Shown piece by piece: positions 1 to 8,424 of a DNA stretch of 64,000 bases. The first letter of the stretch is position 1. The number at the start of each line of letters is the position of its first letter. The position numbers and the translations under genes are program-made. The stretch is from an uncultured Gammaproteobacteria bacterium (GTDB lineage Bacteria; Pseudomonadota; Gammaproteobacteria; Pseudomonadales; Pseudohongiellaceae): positions 62,001 through 126,000 of the forward strand of contig CAJXIY010000001.1 in NCBI GenBank assembly GCA_913054495.1, in the 5' to 3' direction. A model generated the notes under the pieces. That model was given only the letters and a program-made list of their open reading frames with translations. It had not been told where the DNA came from and searched no databases.

Positions 1-1
1 G

Positions 2-1114
2 CTTACTCTGGCGAAGTTGGGTATCGGCATGAAGATGCTCGGCAAGGCAGATATGCGTGATCTGATTCGGTTGGCGTTGATCAATATCTACGATGTCATG
101 GAAGAGAATTTCGATAATGAGCTGCTGAAAGCGGCTATTAGCATGGACGGGGTATTGGGTTCACACATGGGGCCGCGCTCACCGAATACCGTGTTCGGTT
201 ATCTGTACCGGCGTCTGGGTGATGTCTATGGCTACCGGGGACCGGCGGTAGTAAAAGGTGGCATGGGAGCCGTCGGTGAGGCCATGGCCGCGTCCGCCAG
301 GGCCTGTGGTGTAGAGCTAAGAACTGAAGCCAGGGTAGAAAAAATCAACCTGGAACTGGATCGGGTCACCGGTGTCACGCTGGTGAGCGGGGAGGTCGTC
401 GATGCCCCTGTGGTGGTGTCCAATGCAGACCCGAAAACCACTCTGGAAAAATTGATAGGTTTTAGGAATATTGAAACCGGAGTGGCGCGGCGTGTGAGTA
501 ATATCCGCATGCAGGGCAATACGGCAAAATTACATGTTGCGCTCAAGGGATTACCGGATTTCAAGGGCCTCACCGACACAGAACAAGGTCAGCGACTCAT
601 TATCGCCCCGACCATGAACTATATAGAACTGGCCTTCAACGCTGCCAAGTATGGGGAGTATTCTCCGGCGCCGGCAATGGATATCAGCATTCCGACCCTG
701 CATGATAAGTCCTTGGCGCCAGCAGGCTGCCATGTGCTTTCTGCCATCGTGCAATTTGCTCCCCACGATTTGAAGCAGGGCTGGAAAGTCGCTAAAGCAC
801 CGTTCAAGAATCTGGTGATCGACTGCATAGCCCAATACGCCCCCGGTATTAAAGAACTAATTGTCGCCAGCGAATTGCTCACGCCTGAGGATTTGGCGAA
901 TGAATTTAATATGAGTGGTGGTCACTGGCATCATGGCGAACTCGCGGTCGATCAGATCATGATGATGCGTCCATTCCCTGGTGCAACACAGTACAGTGCT
1001 CCTGTGGACGGCTTGTTTCTTTGTGGTGCCGGTACCCATCCAGGCGGAGGCATCATGGGGCTGGCTGGTCATAACGCCGCGAAGGAAATAATTAAACGAG
1101 GAACTGCAGGATGA
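2..1114 (+). CDS. FAD-dependent oxidoreductase, CrtI/PYROXD2-like (5' end outside window)
   Basis: The reading frame is open from base 2, so the N-terminal FAD-binding Rossmann part lies upstream of the window and only the C-terminal 370 or so residues are seen. The visible part has a substrate-domain segment ending in VVKGGMGAVGEAM and the FAD-closing C-terminal motif GTHPGGGIMGLAGHNAA, both typical of the carotenoid desaturase/PYROXD2 branch of flavoprotein oxidoreductases. The family oxidises C-C or C-N bonds; the substrate cannot be read from sequence. The stop overlaps the start of the GcvT-like gene by 4 bp (ATGA), so the two are translationally coupled, which suggests a role in the same amine pathway rather than in carotenoid synthesis. 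No carotenoid genes are nearby. Confidence 0.85.
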   Translation, partial: LTLAKLGIGMKMLGKADMRDLIRLALINIYDVMEENFDNELLKAAISMDGVLGSHMGPRSPNTVFGYLYRRLGDVYGYRGPAVVKGGMGAVGEAMAASARACGVELRTEARVEKINLELDRVTGVTLVSGEVVDAPVVVSNADPKTTLEKLIGFRNIETGVARRVSNIRMQGNTAKLHVALKGLPDFKGLTDTEQGQRLIIAPTMNYIELAFNAAKYGEYSPAPAMDISIPTLHDKSLAPAGCHVLSAIVQFAPHDLKQGWKVAKAPFKNLVIDCIAQYAPGIKELIVASELLTPEDLANEFNMSGGHWHHGELAVDQIMMMRPFPGATQYSAPVDGLFLCGAGTHPGGGIMGLAGHNAAKEIIKRGTAG

Positions 1115-2292
1115 GACAACACGACGAAACTATGCTGTTGCAGACTCCGTTCCATTCGCGGATAGCCAAGGCCTGTGAACTCAATCAATGGGATGACTGG
1201 AAGGGTTACACCACGCCGCACGTCTATACCGAGGTTGAGCAGGAATATTTTGCCATTAGGAACAGCACCGGTGTCTTCGATCTCACTCCGATGATGAAGT
1301 ACCGCATCACCGGACCGGACGCCGAGGCCTATCTGAATAAATTGCTGACCCGTGATATCAGGAAAATCGGTGTGGGTCGTGTCGCCTATGCCGTATGGTG
1401 TGACGACGCCGGTCAGGTGATGGACGACGGTACGGTTTTTCATCTCGGGGAAAATGATTATCGCCTGTGTGCCTATAATCGGGTAATGGATTGGATGATG
1501 TGGTCGGCCATGGGATTCGATGTGACAATCGAGGACGAGACTGCCGATGTGGCTGCACTGGCGGTACAGGGACCCACGTCCTGTTCGGTCTTGAAGGCCA
1601 TGGGTTTCGAGGGAATTGAGAATCTCAAAGCTTTTGGAATCAGGACCTATGCCTTCGATGGCGTGATACTAATGGTCAGTCGCACCGGCTTTACCGGTGA
1701 TCTGGGATACGAGCTATGGATTGATCCAGACAAGGCAGAACTGCTATGGGACAGGCTTTTTGACGCCGGTAAAAACTTTGGCATCAGGGCTATCGGCGGT
1801 GCTGCGCTGGAACTGGCTCGAATCGAAGCAGGCTTTCTGCAGGCGGGAATAGATTTCGTTGCGGCGGAGCACGCGGTGCGGATGGGACGATCTCGATCGC
1901 CATTTGAGTTGGGCCTGGAATGGTTGGTAAGCTTCGATAAACCGATTTTCAACGGACGCCGGGCACTGCTGGAAGAGAAGAAAAATGGCTCCCGTTATCG
2001 CTTCGTGTATCTGGACGTGGAAGGCAACAAGCCCGCCGAACATTCGTTTATTATGAAGGGTAGTAAGGTGATAGGCACAGTTACCTCCGCAGCATGGTGT
2101 CCAACCGCCAAATCAAACCTTGCTTTTGCGCAAGTCGAATCCAAATATGGGAATGTTGGCGAGGTGCTAGTCGCGGAAATTTATTACCAGCGGGAACTAC
2201 AGTGGACCAGAGTGTTGGCTAGCTGCACGGTGATAGAGAAGGTCATATTCAATCCTCCCCGGCGCCGACAGACTCCCGCAGCCGATTTCTAA
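1111..2292 (+). CDS. GcvT-like folate-dependent aminomethyltransferase/demethylase
   Basis: 393 residues, the usual length for the glycine cleavage T-protein/DmdA/sarcosine demethylase group. It shows the folate-binding features of that fold: MDDGTVF near residue 110 holding the catalytic-type Asp, SRTGFTGDLGYELW near 190-205, and RIEAGF near 235. These proteins move a methyl or methylene group from an N-methyl (or S-methyl) substrate to tetrahydrofolate. It starts at the ATGA overlap with the upstream flavoprotein gene; a second ATG lies 7 codons in. The absence of gcvH and gcvP argues against a glycine cleavage role. With the downstream Rieske oxygenase and formate-THF ligase it probably demethylates an amine intermediate. 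Exact substrate unknown. Confidence 0.9.
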   Translation: MRQHDETMLLQTPFHSRIAKACELNQWDDWKGYTTPHVYTEVEQEYFAIRNSTGVFDLTPMMKYRITGPDAEAYLNKLLTRDIRKIGVGRVAYAVWCDDAGQVMDDGTVFHLGENDYRLCAYNRVMDWMMWSAMGFDVTIEDETADVAALAVQGPTSCSVLKAMGFEGIENLKAFGIRTYAFDGVILMVSRTGFTGDLGYELWIDPDKAELLWDRLFDAGKNFGIRAIGGAALELARIEAGFLQAGIDFVAAEHAVRMGRSRSPFELGLEWLVSFDKPIFNGRRALLEEKKNGSRYRFVYLDVEGNKPAEHSFIMKGSKVIGTVTSAAWCPTAKSNLAFAQVESKYGNVGEVLVAEIYYQRELQWTRVLASCTVIEKVIFNPPRRRQTPAADF

Positions 2293-2307
2293 TACTGAGA
2301 TAAAAAG

Positions 2308-3690
2308 ATGAACATTGCACAGCCCCAGGAACTGGAGGCATTTTTAGAATCCCATCCTGAGACGACGATGCTCGAGGTGATGTCGCCAGATATCAATGGC
2401 ATTCTACGTGGCAAACGCATACCCGTAGATGAGTTCGAAGTTCTCTTCAGTGAGGGCATAAAAGCTCCGGCTTCAATTTGTCTGTGTAATAGTCGCGGAG
2501 GATTTGCCGATGACGTTAAACTCGGTGCCCTGGAAGGGGACCCGGACAAGCTGATGCGGCCGATCGCAAATACTCTCGCCCCGATCAGTTGGTTAAAATC
2601 TGCAACGGCGCAGATTCTTGCTTCCTTTACCGAGCTAGACGGCAGTCCCACCTTCTTCGATCCACGCAATGTGCTCATCGAGGCGCTGCAGCCATTCTAT
2701 ACCATGGGGCTGCAAGCCATCGTCGCTACCGAATTGGAGTTTTACCTTATCGCGGAGGGTGATGCTGCGCTGCCGAAGTTGCAGTTGCCCAATGTTCCCG
2801 GCACCCGGCTCCCGCAACCGGGCTATCAATACGGCATGGCGGAAAACTTGTGGGACCACGATGATTTTCTCGAAGACGTGCGTCTAGCCAGTGTGGAGCA
2901 GGGTGTGCCAATGACCACGGTGCAATCGGAATTCGCGCCTGGCCAGTATGAGATCAATCTTCATCATATCGACGATCCGGTAGTCGCCTGCGATCATGCG
3001 GTGTTACTCAAGCGCATCGTCAAAGGCGTTGCGCGCACCCATGGTATGTCCGCCTGCTTTATGGCAAAGCCTTTCGAGGGCATCGCCGGTTGTGGCTTAC
3101 ATATTCATTTCAGCGCCTATGATCAGGAGGCCAACAATATTTTCGCCGGTAGTGACTCTGAACAGCTTCCTGCCATCTCGGCAAGGCTGCGCCATGCCAT
3201 CGGTGGGCTGGCGGAGACCATGGAAGATGCCATGGCGATCTTTGCCCCTAATGGGAATTCATACCGGCGCCTGATTCCAGGTAACTACGCACCCTTGACG
3301 CCAAATTGGGGCTATAACCACCGTGATGTGTCGCTACGAATTCCCGTCTCCAATGACCGCAATCGACGCCTGGAACATCGGGTGGCAGGTGCCGATGCCA
3401 ATCCCTATCTAGTGATGGCGGCCATAGCCGCGGGTATTCACCACGGTATCAGCAATGCTTGTGATCCGGGGGAGATGATTCCCGAAGGCTTCGAAATAAA
3501 AGAGGAAGTCATCACCCTGCCCAGGATCTGGTCCGTGGCCCTGGATAAATTCGAAGCCGGCTCAGTGCTGCCGGACTATCTTGGCGAGGAGTATTGCCGG
3601 CTGTTTGGCATGATGCGCCGCAGCGAGTGTGAAGAATTTTCCAGGCAGGTTTCAAATATCGACTACGACTGGTACCTGAGGTCGGTTTAG
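2308..3690 (+). CDS. glutamine synthetase family gamma-glutamylamide synthetase (PuuA/GMAS-like)
   Basis: 460 residues, with an N-terminal beta-grasp containing DINGILRGKRIP (about 29-40) that marks the PuuA-like rather than the nitrogen-assimilating GlnA group. The C-terminal catalytic barrel has NGNSYRRL, NWGYNHRD and RRLEHRVAGADANPYL (about 315-370), which carry the ATP and glutamate binding residues. Members ligate glutamate to putrescine, methylamine or ethanolamine using ATP, the first step of gamma-glutamylated amine catabolism. It begins 15 bp after the GcvT-like gene, in the same operon. A PuuB-like oxidase and PuuC-like aldehyde dehydrogenase follow in the cluster, supporting a gamma-glutamyl polyamine-type route. 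The choice between putrescine and a methylated amine is inference. Confidence 0.9.
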   Translation: MNIAQPQELEAFLESHPETTMLEVMSPDINGILRGKRIPVDEFEVLFSEGIKAPASICLCNSRGGFADDVKLGALEGDPDKLMRPIANTLAPISWLKSATAQILASFTELDGSPTFFDPRNVLIEALQPFYTMGLQAIVATELEFYLIAEGDAALPKLQLPNVPGTRLPQPGYQYGMAENLWDHDDFLEDVRLASVEQGVPMTTVQSEFAPGQYEINLHHIDDPVVACDHAVLLKRIVKGVARTHGMSACFMAKPFEGIAGCGLHIHFSAYDQEANNIFAGSDSEQLPAISARLRHAIGGLAETMEDAMAIFAPNGNSYRRLIPGNYAPLTPNWGYNHRDVSLRIPVSNDRNRRLEHRVAGADANPYLVMAAIAAGIHHGISNACDPGEMIPEGFEIKEEVITLPRIWSVALDKFEAGSVLPDYLGEEYCRLFGMMRRSECEEFSRQVSNIDYDWYLRSV

Positions 3691-3719
3691 CCCCTATCCT
3701 TAACTAGCTGATTAATCGA

Positions 3720-3802
3720 ATAAAAGCCCAGAAGCTGTGTCTAAAAATATCAATTGAATAGATAATTAAACGTCTATATGATCATTTAATGAGGCTTGAA
3801 CG
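3720..3802 (+). promoter_or_regulatory. AT-rich leader before Rieske gene with an operator-like half site
   Basis: The 112-bp gap between the synthetase gene and the Rieske gene is AT-rich, and the part from 3777 to 3784 reads TATGATCA. This resembles one arm of the palindrome found at 11543-11562 (GTATGATCG), but the other arm is not recognisable. A TCAATTGA palindrome is at 3750-3757. The Rieske gene may have its own promoter here; I see no convincing -35/-10 pair. Confidence 0.25.
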
Positions 3803-5065
3803 ATGAAACCTATAGCGACCGATGTCACCGATTCGACCACCAGGATGGCGGAGATGGTGACTGCCCAGATGGACAAACCTGGGTTCGCCATAGATGCCTA
3901 TTTTTACCGCTCCCATGTCATCTATCAGACCGAGTTGGAACAGATAGTCTTCAAGAGTTGGCTGTATGCCGGGCACGTCAGCCAGATCCCTGACAGCGGC
4001 GATTATTTCCTGTTCGAGTTGGGCGAGGACTCGATCATTGTCAGCCGTGACGACAAGGGCAAAGTTCAGGCTATGCACAATATTTGTCGTCACCGAGGAG
4101 CACGAGTCTGTGAAGACATGAGCGGCAATCGCGGGAGTTTTGTCTGCCCCTATCACGGCTGGGTCTACAACATCGATGGTTCCTTAAGGGCAGCCCGTGA
4201 CATGGAAATGCTGGAGGATTTTTCCTCTGACAACTATGGACTGAAACCTGTCAGGCTTGAAGTCTTCCAGGGTTTGATGTTTATTAACTGCGATCCTGAT
4301 GCGGCGGATTTCCGCGGGCCGCTGGAAAAAATGACGGTACAGCTCGGCGCCTATGATCTAGCCAACGCCAAGGTGGCTGATAGCAAGCTCTATGCGGTCG
4401 AGGCCAATTGGAAACTGTGTCTGGAGAACTATCTGGAATGTTATCACTGCGCCACCTCCCATCGCAGTTACGCCAGGATTCACACCCTCAAGGCACTGGC
4501 TCACAAAGTTAAACCGATCAACGAGGCGATGTGGGCTCGTGCCGATGAGGTAACCGGGGTGCCGGGTATAGCAGATGCTTTTTATGCATACTACGGTCTG
4601 GCCAGCGGTTTCGGAGCCTGTGCCTACCACAGTCGCTACGCCCTCTATGAAGGTTACCTGACCGGCAGCGAAGATGGTAAGCCTCTCGCTCCCTTGATGG
4701 GAAACATGCAGGGATACGATGGCGGTGCCGGCGATTTTCAGATGGGTCCCCTGAGCTTCATGTTGAACTATCCGGATCACTGTGTGCTGTATCGCTTTAT
4801 TCCGCGAGGAATAACCCAGACCGATATGGAGATAGTATGGTTCGTGAATGGAGATGCCGAGGAAGGCGTGGATTACGACAAGGGAAAACTCACCCGGCTA
4901 TGGCATTCCACCGCCCGGGAAGACGAGTTCATAATTCGTCGCAATAGTGCAGGCGTAAACTCCCATTTTTTCGAACCCGGGCCCTACCACCCGGAATTTG
5001 AACAGATGTCGATGAGTTTTATCAAGTGGTACCTCGATACCTTGCATCGAGTTTCCAGGCCATAG
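3803..5065 (+). CDS. Rieske non-heme iron oxygenase, GbcA-like amine demethylase alpha subunit
   Basis: 420 residues. The N-terminal Rieske [2Fe-2S] site is complete: C95-x-H97 and C115-x2-H118. The mononuclear iron site shows in N209-x2-E212 with H215 and H220. This layout is shared by glycine betaine (GbcA), stachydrine and carnitine/quaternary-amine oxygenases, which oxidatively remove an N-methyl group as formaldehyde or cleave C-N bonds. The start follows a GAGG at about 3790. No ferredoxin-type reductase (GbcB) gene is seen in the window, so electrons must come from elsewhere. It is followed one base later by the PuuB-like oxidase gene. It is probably the entry step that demethylates the imported substrate; the substrate is inferred only as a quaternary or methylated amine. 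Confidence 0.92.
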   Translation: MKPIATDVTDSTTRMAEMVTAQMDKPGFAIDAYFYRSHVIYQTELEQIVFKSWLYAGHVSQIPDSGDYFLFELGEDSIIVSRDDKGKVQAMHNICRHRGARVCEDMSGNRGSFVCPYHGWVYNIDGSLRAARDMEMLEDFSSDNYGLKPVRLEVFQGLMFINCDPDAADFRGPLEKMTVQLGAYDLANAKVADSKLYAVEANWKLCLENYLECYHCATSHRSYARIHTLKALAHKVKPINEAMWARADEVTGVPGIADAFYAYYGLASGFGACAYHSRYALYEGYLTGSEDGKPLAPLMGNMQGYDGGAGDFQMGPLSFMLNYPDHCVLYRFIPRGITQTDMEIVWFVNGDAEEGVDYDKGKLTRLWHSTAREDEFIIRRNSAGVNSHFFEPGPYHPEFEQMSMSFIKWYLDTLHRVSRP

Positions 5066-5066
5066 C

Positions 5067-6356
5067 ATGAATAGTCTATTCCTGAAAAAAACTGTCGAAA
5101 CCAGCGATCACCCGCGATCATACTATGCAGCATCTGCCAGTTGGCAGACCGACTATCCGCAGCTAGAGGGTGAACTCAATGTTGAAGTGGTTATTATCGG
5201 GGCAGGATTTAGCGGCGTCGCCACGGCGGTAGAACTCTGTGAGAAAGGCTTCAAGGTAGCCTTGGTGGAAGCCAATCGTATCAGTTGGGGTGCCAGTGGC
5301 CGCAACGGCGGACAGATCATCGGTGGTCTTGGTCACAATCCGCAAGCGTTCAGGCGAACTATTGGCAATGACGGTGTTAAGGCGATAGTTCAGATGGGTG
5401 CGGAATGCGTCGGCATTGTTCGCGAGCGCATCGAGAAGTACGACATCGACTGTGATCTGAAATGGGGCTACTGCGAAGCCGCATTGCGACCCCGACATCT
5501 GCAGGCCTATCGGCGCTGGGCAGCAGAAGACGAGGATATAGAATTATTGGACAAGAACCAACTGAAGGAATACATCAATTCAGATATTTATCTTGGCGGC
5601 TATGTTAAGCATAATTGGGGCCATCTGCATCCGTTGAATCTGTGCATTGGAGAAGCCCGCGTCGCAGAAAATCTGGGAGCGAAAATATTTGAACAGTCAC
5701 CGGTAAGCAAGATCACCTATGGCGATAATCCCGCGGTGCACACCGAGAAGGGTACCATCAGAGCGGACACCGTGGTTGTGTGCGGCAACGCCTATCTGGG
5801 CAAGCTGATTCCCTATCTGGATAATCGGGTGCTGCCCTCCACCAGTTGTATCATCGCCACGCAACCATTGAATGAGCAACAACTCGATCAAACCCTGCGC
5901 AGGGACGTGGCGGTCTGTGATTCCAGAACCGCGCTGGACTACTATAGACTGTCAAATGACAAACGCCTCTTGTTTGGAGGCTTGTCGAACTACACGGGTC
6001 TTGAGCCGACGAATGTCCTCGATATCATGCGTGCCAAGATGGCCAATGTTTTTCCTAGCCTGAAGAATGTAGGCATCGACTACCAATGGAGCGGGCAGAT
6101 GGCTATCAGTCTCCGCCGCATTCCCCAAATGGGTCGCCTCGACGGCAATGTCTTATACCTCAGTGGTTACTCGGGTCATGGTTTGGCGCCGACGCATATA
6201 ATGGGCCGCGTTATCGCCGAAGCGATCGCGGGTAACTCGGAAAGATTTGACATCCTGTCGAAGATAACTCACTACCCTTGGCCCGGCGGCAAATTGCTGC
6301 GGCGTCCGGCGATGGCGGCTGGCATGATGTTCTACAAGATGATGGATTTGTTGTAA
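5067..6356 (+). CDS. FAD-dependent amine oxidase, PuuB/OrdL-like
   Basis: 429 residues of the D-amino acid oxidase (DAO) fold. The dinucleotide motif GAGFSG sits at 45-50, the conserved GASGRNGGQ follows, and the C-terminal GYSGHGLAPTH closes the FAD site. PuuB oxidises gamma-glutamylputrescine to the aldehyde; relatives oxidise other N-substituted glutamyl amines, sarcosine or dimethylglycine. It starts 1 bp after the Rieske gene, so it is in the same operon. Placement between a PuuA-like synthetase and a PuuC-like dehydrogenase favours oxidation of a gamma-glutamyl amine. A sarcosine/dimethylglycine-type activity coupled to the GcvT-like protein is a fair alternative. Confidence 0.9.
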   Translation: MNSLFLKKTVETSDHPRSYYAASASWQTDYPQLEGELNVEVVIIGAGFSGVATAVELCEKGFKVALVEANRISWGASGRNGGQIIGGLGHNPQAFRRTIGNDGVKAIVQMGAECVGIVRERIEKYDIDCDLKWGYCEAALRPRHLQAYRRWAAEDEDIELLDKNQLKEYINSDIYLGGYVKHNWGHLHPLNLCIGEARVAENLGAKIFEQSPVSKITYGDNPAVHTEKGTIRADTVVVCGNAYLGKLIPYLDNRVLPSTSCIIATQPLNEQQLDQTLRRDVAVCDSRTALDYYRLSNDKRLLFGGLSNYTGLEPTNVLDIMRAKMANVFPSLKNVGIDYQWSGQMAISLRRIPQMGRLDGNVLYLSGYSGHGLAPTHIMGRVIAEAIAGNSERFDILSKITHYPWPGGKLLRRPAMAAGMMFYKMMDLL

Positions 6357-6485
6357 GCGGCGCAAGAGCAAAGAAGTACTGATTTTATCGCACATGGATG
6401 ATGAACATCCTGGAGCTTATCTAACTGGTGGCGTCGCAGCATGGGAGTTAGCCGCAGAAGTGAAAACTGAAATTCCCCGGGTTGC

Positions 6486-6980
6486 TTAGCGATTAGCGAT
6501 CTTCGTCAAGTCTTCGAATTGCGTGGGTTCGAAAAACAACAACTCTATAATTATTTCGTTAGTGTTTTGAAGATTCATGCCAAGAATTAGTACATTGACC
6601 TGATCATCGATTCGCAGTACCGCCGGGATGTTAATCATATATCGTCGGCCTTGCTGTTCTTGCCGCAATGGAATGTCACGGGGATCTTCCACTGCCTTGG
6701 CAACAATGCTGACTAGCTGGGAAAGGAATTTTTTAAATTTCTTGAAAAATAGTTTACCCCGAAATTCACTGTAATCCAGGCTGAGCATGACTCTGACTTC
6801 CGAGCCGTCTTGCAAGGTAATTTCGGTGACGAACTGTGATTCACTCTCCAGTAATTTTTTAAACCTTTTCCGTGCCTGCTTCTTGCCGGGCACGATCAGG
6901 TGATTGTCGAGCACGCTGAGGGCAGTCTTCAGCAAGTCTCTGCTTTCGATCGGGCTTTCATCGTGGGCCGATGTGTTCAT
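6486..6980 (-). CDS. hypothetical protein coupled to the TetR-GNAT gene
   Basis: 164 residues, no signal peptide or membrane span. The N-terminal half is rich in basic residues and has a KKFKKF stretch; the C-terminal half is hydrophobic beta-like (VLRIDDQVNVLILGMNL). I do not recognise the family. Its start overlaps the stop of the TetR-GNAT gene by 4 bp (6977-6980), so it is translated from the same message and may help the regulator or be controlled by it. Confidence 0.7.
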   Translation of the reverse strand: MNTSAHDESPIESRDLLKTALSVLDNHLIVPGKKQARKRFKKLLESESQFVTEITLQDGSEVRVMLSLDYSEFRGKLFFKKFKKFLSQLVSIVAKAVEDPRDIPLRQEQQGRRYMINIPAVLRIDDQVNVLILGMNLQNTNEIIIELLFFEPTQFEDLTKIANR

Positions 6981-8095
6981 TGTGGTATTGCCGATAGATC
7001 GAGGGAGTATTTGTAAAATTCAGTCTCCTTTTCGTATCCCAAAGATTCATATAGTGCCTGCGCCGCGAAATTGTCGATTGCAGTTTCCAGATCGATCCGG
7101 GAGGCGCCAGTTTCCTGAGCTAACAGCAATGCTCGATTCATCAGCGCCTTGGCAACGCCATTATTTCTGGCATCTGAATCCACATAAAGATCATAGAGTA
7201 TCCAAATAGGCGCCGCTGCGACGCTGCAGTAACTCGGATAGAGTTGGGTGAAGCCCAATGGGTTTTTGTTGGTATCTAAGGCTAGAAATATGACTGAACT
7301 GCCCCTCGCCAGCCTCTCGCCAATATATTCCTTTGCCAGCGCCAGGCTTGCCTTCTGACTATAGAATTGCCGATAGAGGTCAAACAGTGCAGACACTTGA
7401 TCAAGTTCGGCTGCGCTCGCTTGAATAATACTAATTGGGCCAGCCACCGTGTTTTGCGACCTCTCATTACTGTTGCCTGGCATTTCATAGCACCAGGGAA
7501 AAATGCTGGCGAGAAAACGCATGCACACTCGTCTCGCCTCTTCCCGATCATAGCTTTCGCCGGCAAACAATATCTCCTTCCAAAGCTCGTCTGTGAGGCC
7601 ACAGATGGCATTGGCAACGGCGCGAGCATCGATCTCTTCCTCCTTTCTATCTTGACGAATAATCTGTTGGCAGAGCTTGAGAATAATCTTAAAGTTCTGT
7701 CTATCCCGGGCGCCGCAGATGAGTTGGTAATCTTCTCGGGCGCGACTCTCAGAATCGAAGGCATGCCAGACCGCCATCTTTCGATGCTCGGTAATATCCG
7801 GGTCGAGGCTGGCGTTGATGATCGCCGCCAGACGCTGGGATGGATTGGGCCCGCTCTGTTCTAATGCCAGGGCAATGCTCTGGTCGAATTCTTCAGAAAC
7901 AAAATTCAGCGTTTCCAGCAAAAGGGATTCCTTGCTGTCGAAATGAAAGTTAACGGTGCCTGCGGTAAGGCCGGCAATCGAGCTGATTTTGGCCAGGGTC
8001 AGCTTGGACAGCCCGAATTCTGCGATGGCGGTGATAGTGGCGTCAATCAACAATTTACGCCGTTCTCGCTGAATAGTTTGATTGCTTGTTGGCAT
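6977..8095 (-). CDS. TetR family regulator fused to a GNAT acetyltransferase domain
   Basis: 372 residues in two parts. Residues 1-70 form a TetR helix-turn-helix (LAKISSIAGLTAGTVNFHF) close to BetI, the choline/betaine regulator; residues to about 210 are the ligand-binding helical part. Residues from about 225 to 370 are a GNAT domain with the acetyl-CoA loop motif RNNGVA inside LYVDSDARNNGVAKAL and the C-terminal ALYESLGYEKE. A TetR normally ends near 200 residues, so this is a true fusion. The acetyltransferase may modify an amine substrate or sense acetyl-CoA. It is divergent from the aminotransferase gene, and a palindrome with ATAC-N2-GTAT lies 48 bp upstream of its start, consistent with autoregulation. 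Confidence 0.9.
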   Translation of the reverse strand: MPTSNQTIQRERRKLLIDATITAIAEFGLSKLTLAKISSIAGLTAGTVNFHFDSKESLLLETLNFVSEEFDQSIALALEQSGPNPSQRLAAIINASLDPDITEHRKMAVWHAFDSESRAREDYQLICGARDRQNFKIILKLCQQIIRQDRKEEEIDARAVANAICGLTDELWKEILFAGESYDREEARRVCMRFLASIFPWCYEMPGNSNERSQNTVAGPISIIQASAAELDQVSALFDLYRQFYSQKASLALAKEYIGERLARGSSVIFLALDTNKNPLGFTQLYPSYCSVAAAPIWILYDLYVDSDARNNGVAKALMNRALLLAQETGASRIDLETAIDNFAAQALYESLGYEKETEFYKYSLDLSAIPQ

Positions 8096-8138
8096 ACAGA
8101 ATCACCCTGGGGGAGCAAATTAAATAGCTGTTCAAAAT

Positions 8139-8158
8139 TCTATATACTCGTATAATGA
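8139..8158. promoter_or_regulatory. operator-like site upstream of the TetR-GNAT gene
   Basis: The core TATAC-TC-GTATA (8143-8154) is a perfect 5-bp inverted repeat with a 2-base spacer, the same ATAC-N2-GTAT core as the 20-bp palindrome at 11543-11562. Outer arm positions match only partly. It lies just upstream of the regulator start, where a TetR autoregulatory site is expected. Confidence 0.5.
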
Positions 8159-8395
8159 CTCCTAATCAATGACTTAGCAAGCCTGTAGAACTCTTAGACA
8201 ATACTCACCGCACAGAAATATTATGGCACCTGTATCATCGAACTGCGCTTCCTATTATGTCGCAGGCGTCAATCAGCAGCTGCAATTCCCGCTGCTGCAG
8301 GGAGAGTAGCAGGCGGATGTTTGCAGTGTGGGCGGCGGTTTTACCGATGAGCCGAAATTGATCACGCACGACCGAATAAATGGACTTGCGACAAA

Positions 8396-8415
8396 TTTAT
8401 TTACTTGAATAATCG
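8396..8415. promoter_or_regulatory. degenerate operator-like site upstream of the aminotransferase gene
   Basis: The sequence TAC-TT-GAATAATCG keeps the TACTTG centre and 7 of 9 positions of the right arm of the 11543-11562 palindrome; the left arm is weak (3 of 9). It lies 10 bp upstream of the ATG at 8425, so a bound protein would block transcription or initiation. Confidence 0.4.
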
Positions 8416-8424
8416 GGAATCCCT

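Larger units (their letters stand above)
8096..8424. promoter_or_regulatory. divergent control region between TetR-GNAT and aminotransferase genes
   Basis: This 329-bp gap has no coding frame I can support. It holds two operator-like sites (described separately) close to each divergent start, and a CAGCAGC/GCTGCTG inverted repeat at 8274-8297. The arrangement fits two promoters facing outwards, each covered by the same regulator. Confidence 0.5.

Noticed and set aside
5115-5123. CGATCATAC, a perfect half of the predicted operator
   Set aside because: It lies within the PuuB-like coding sequence with no second arm, so it is probably chance.
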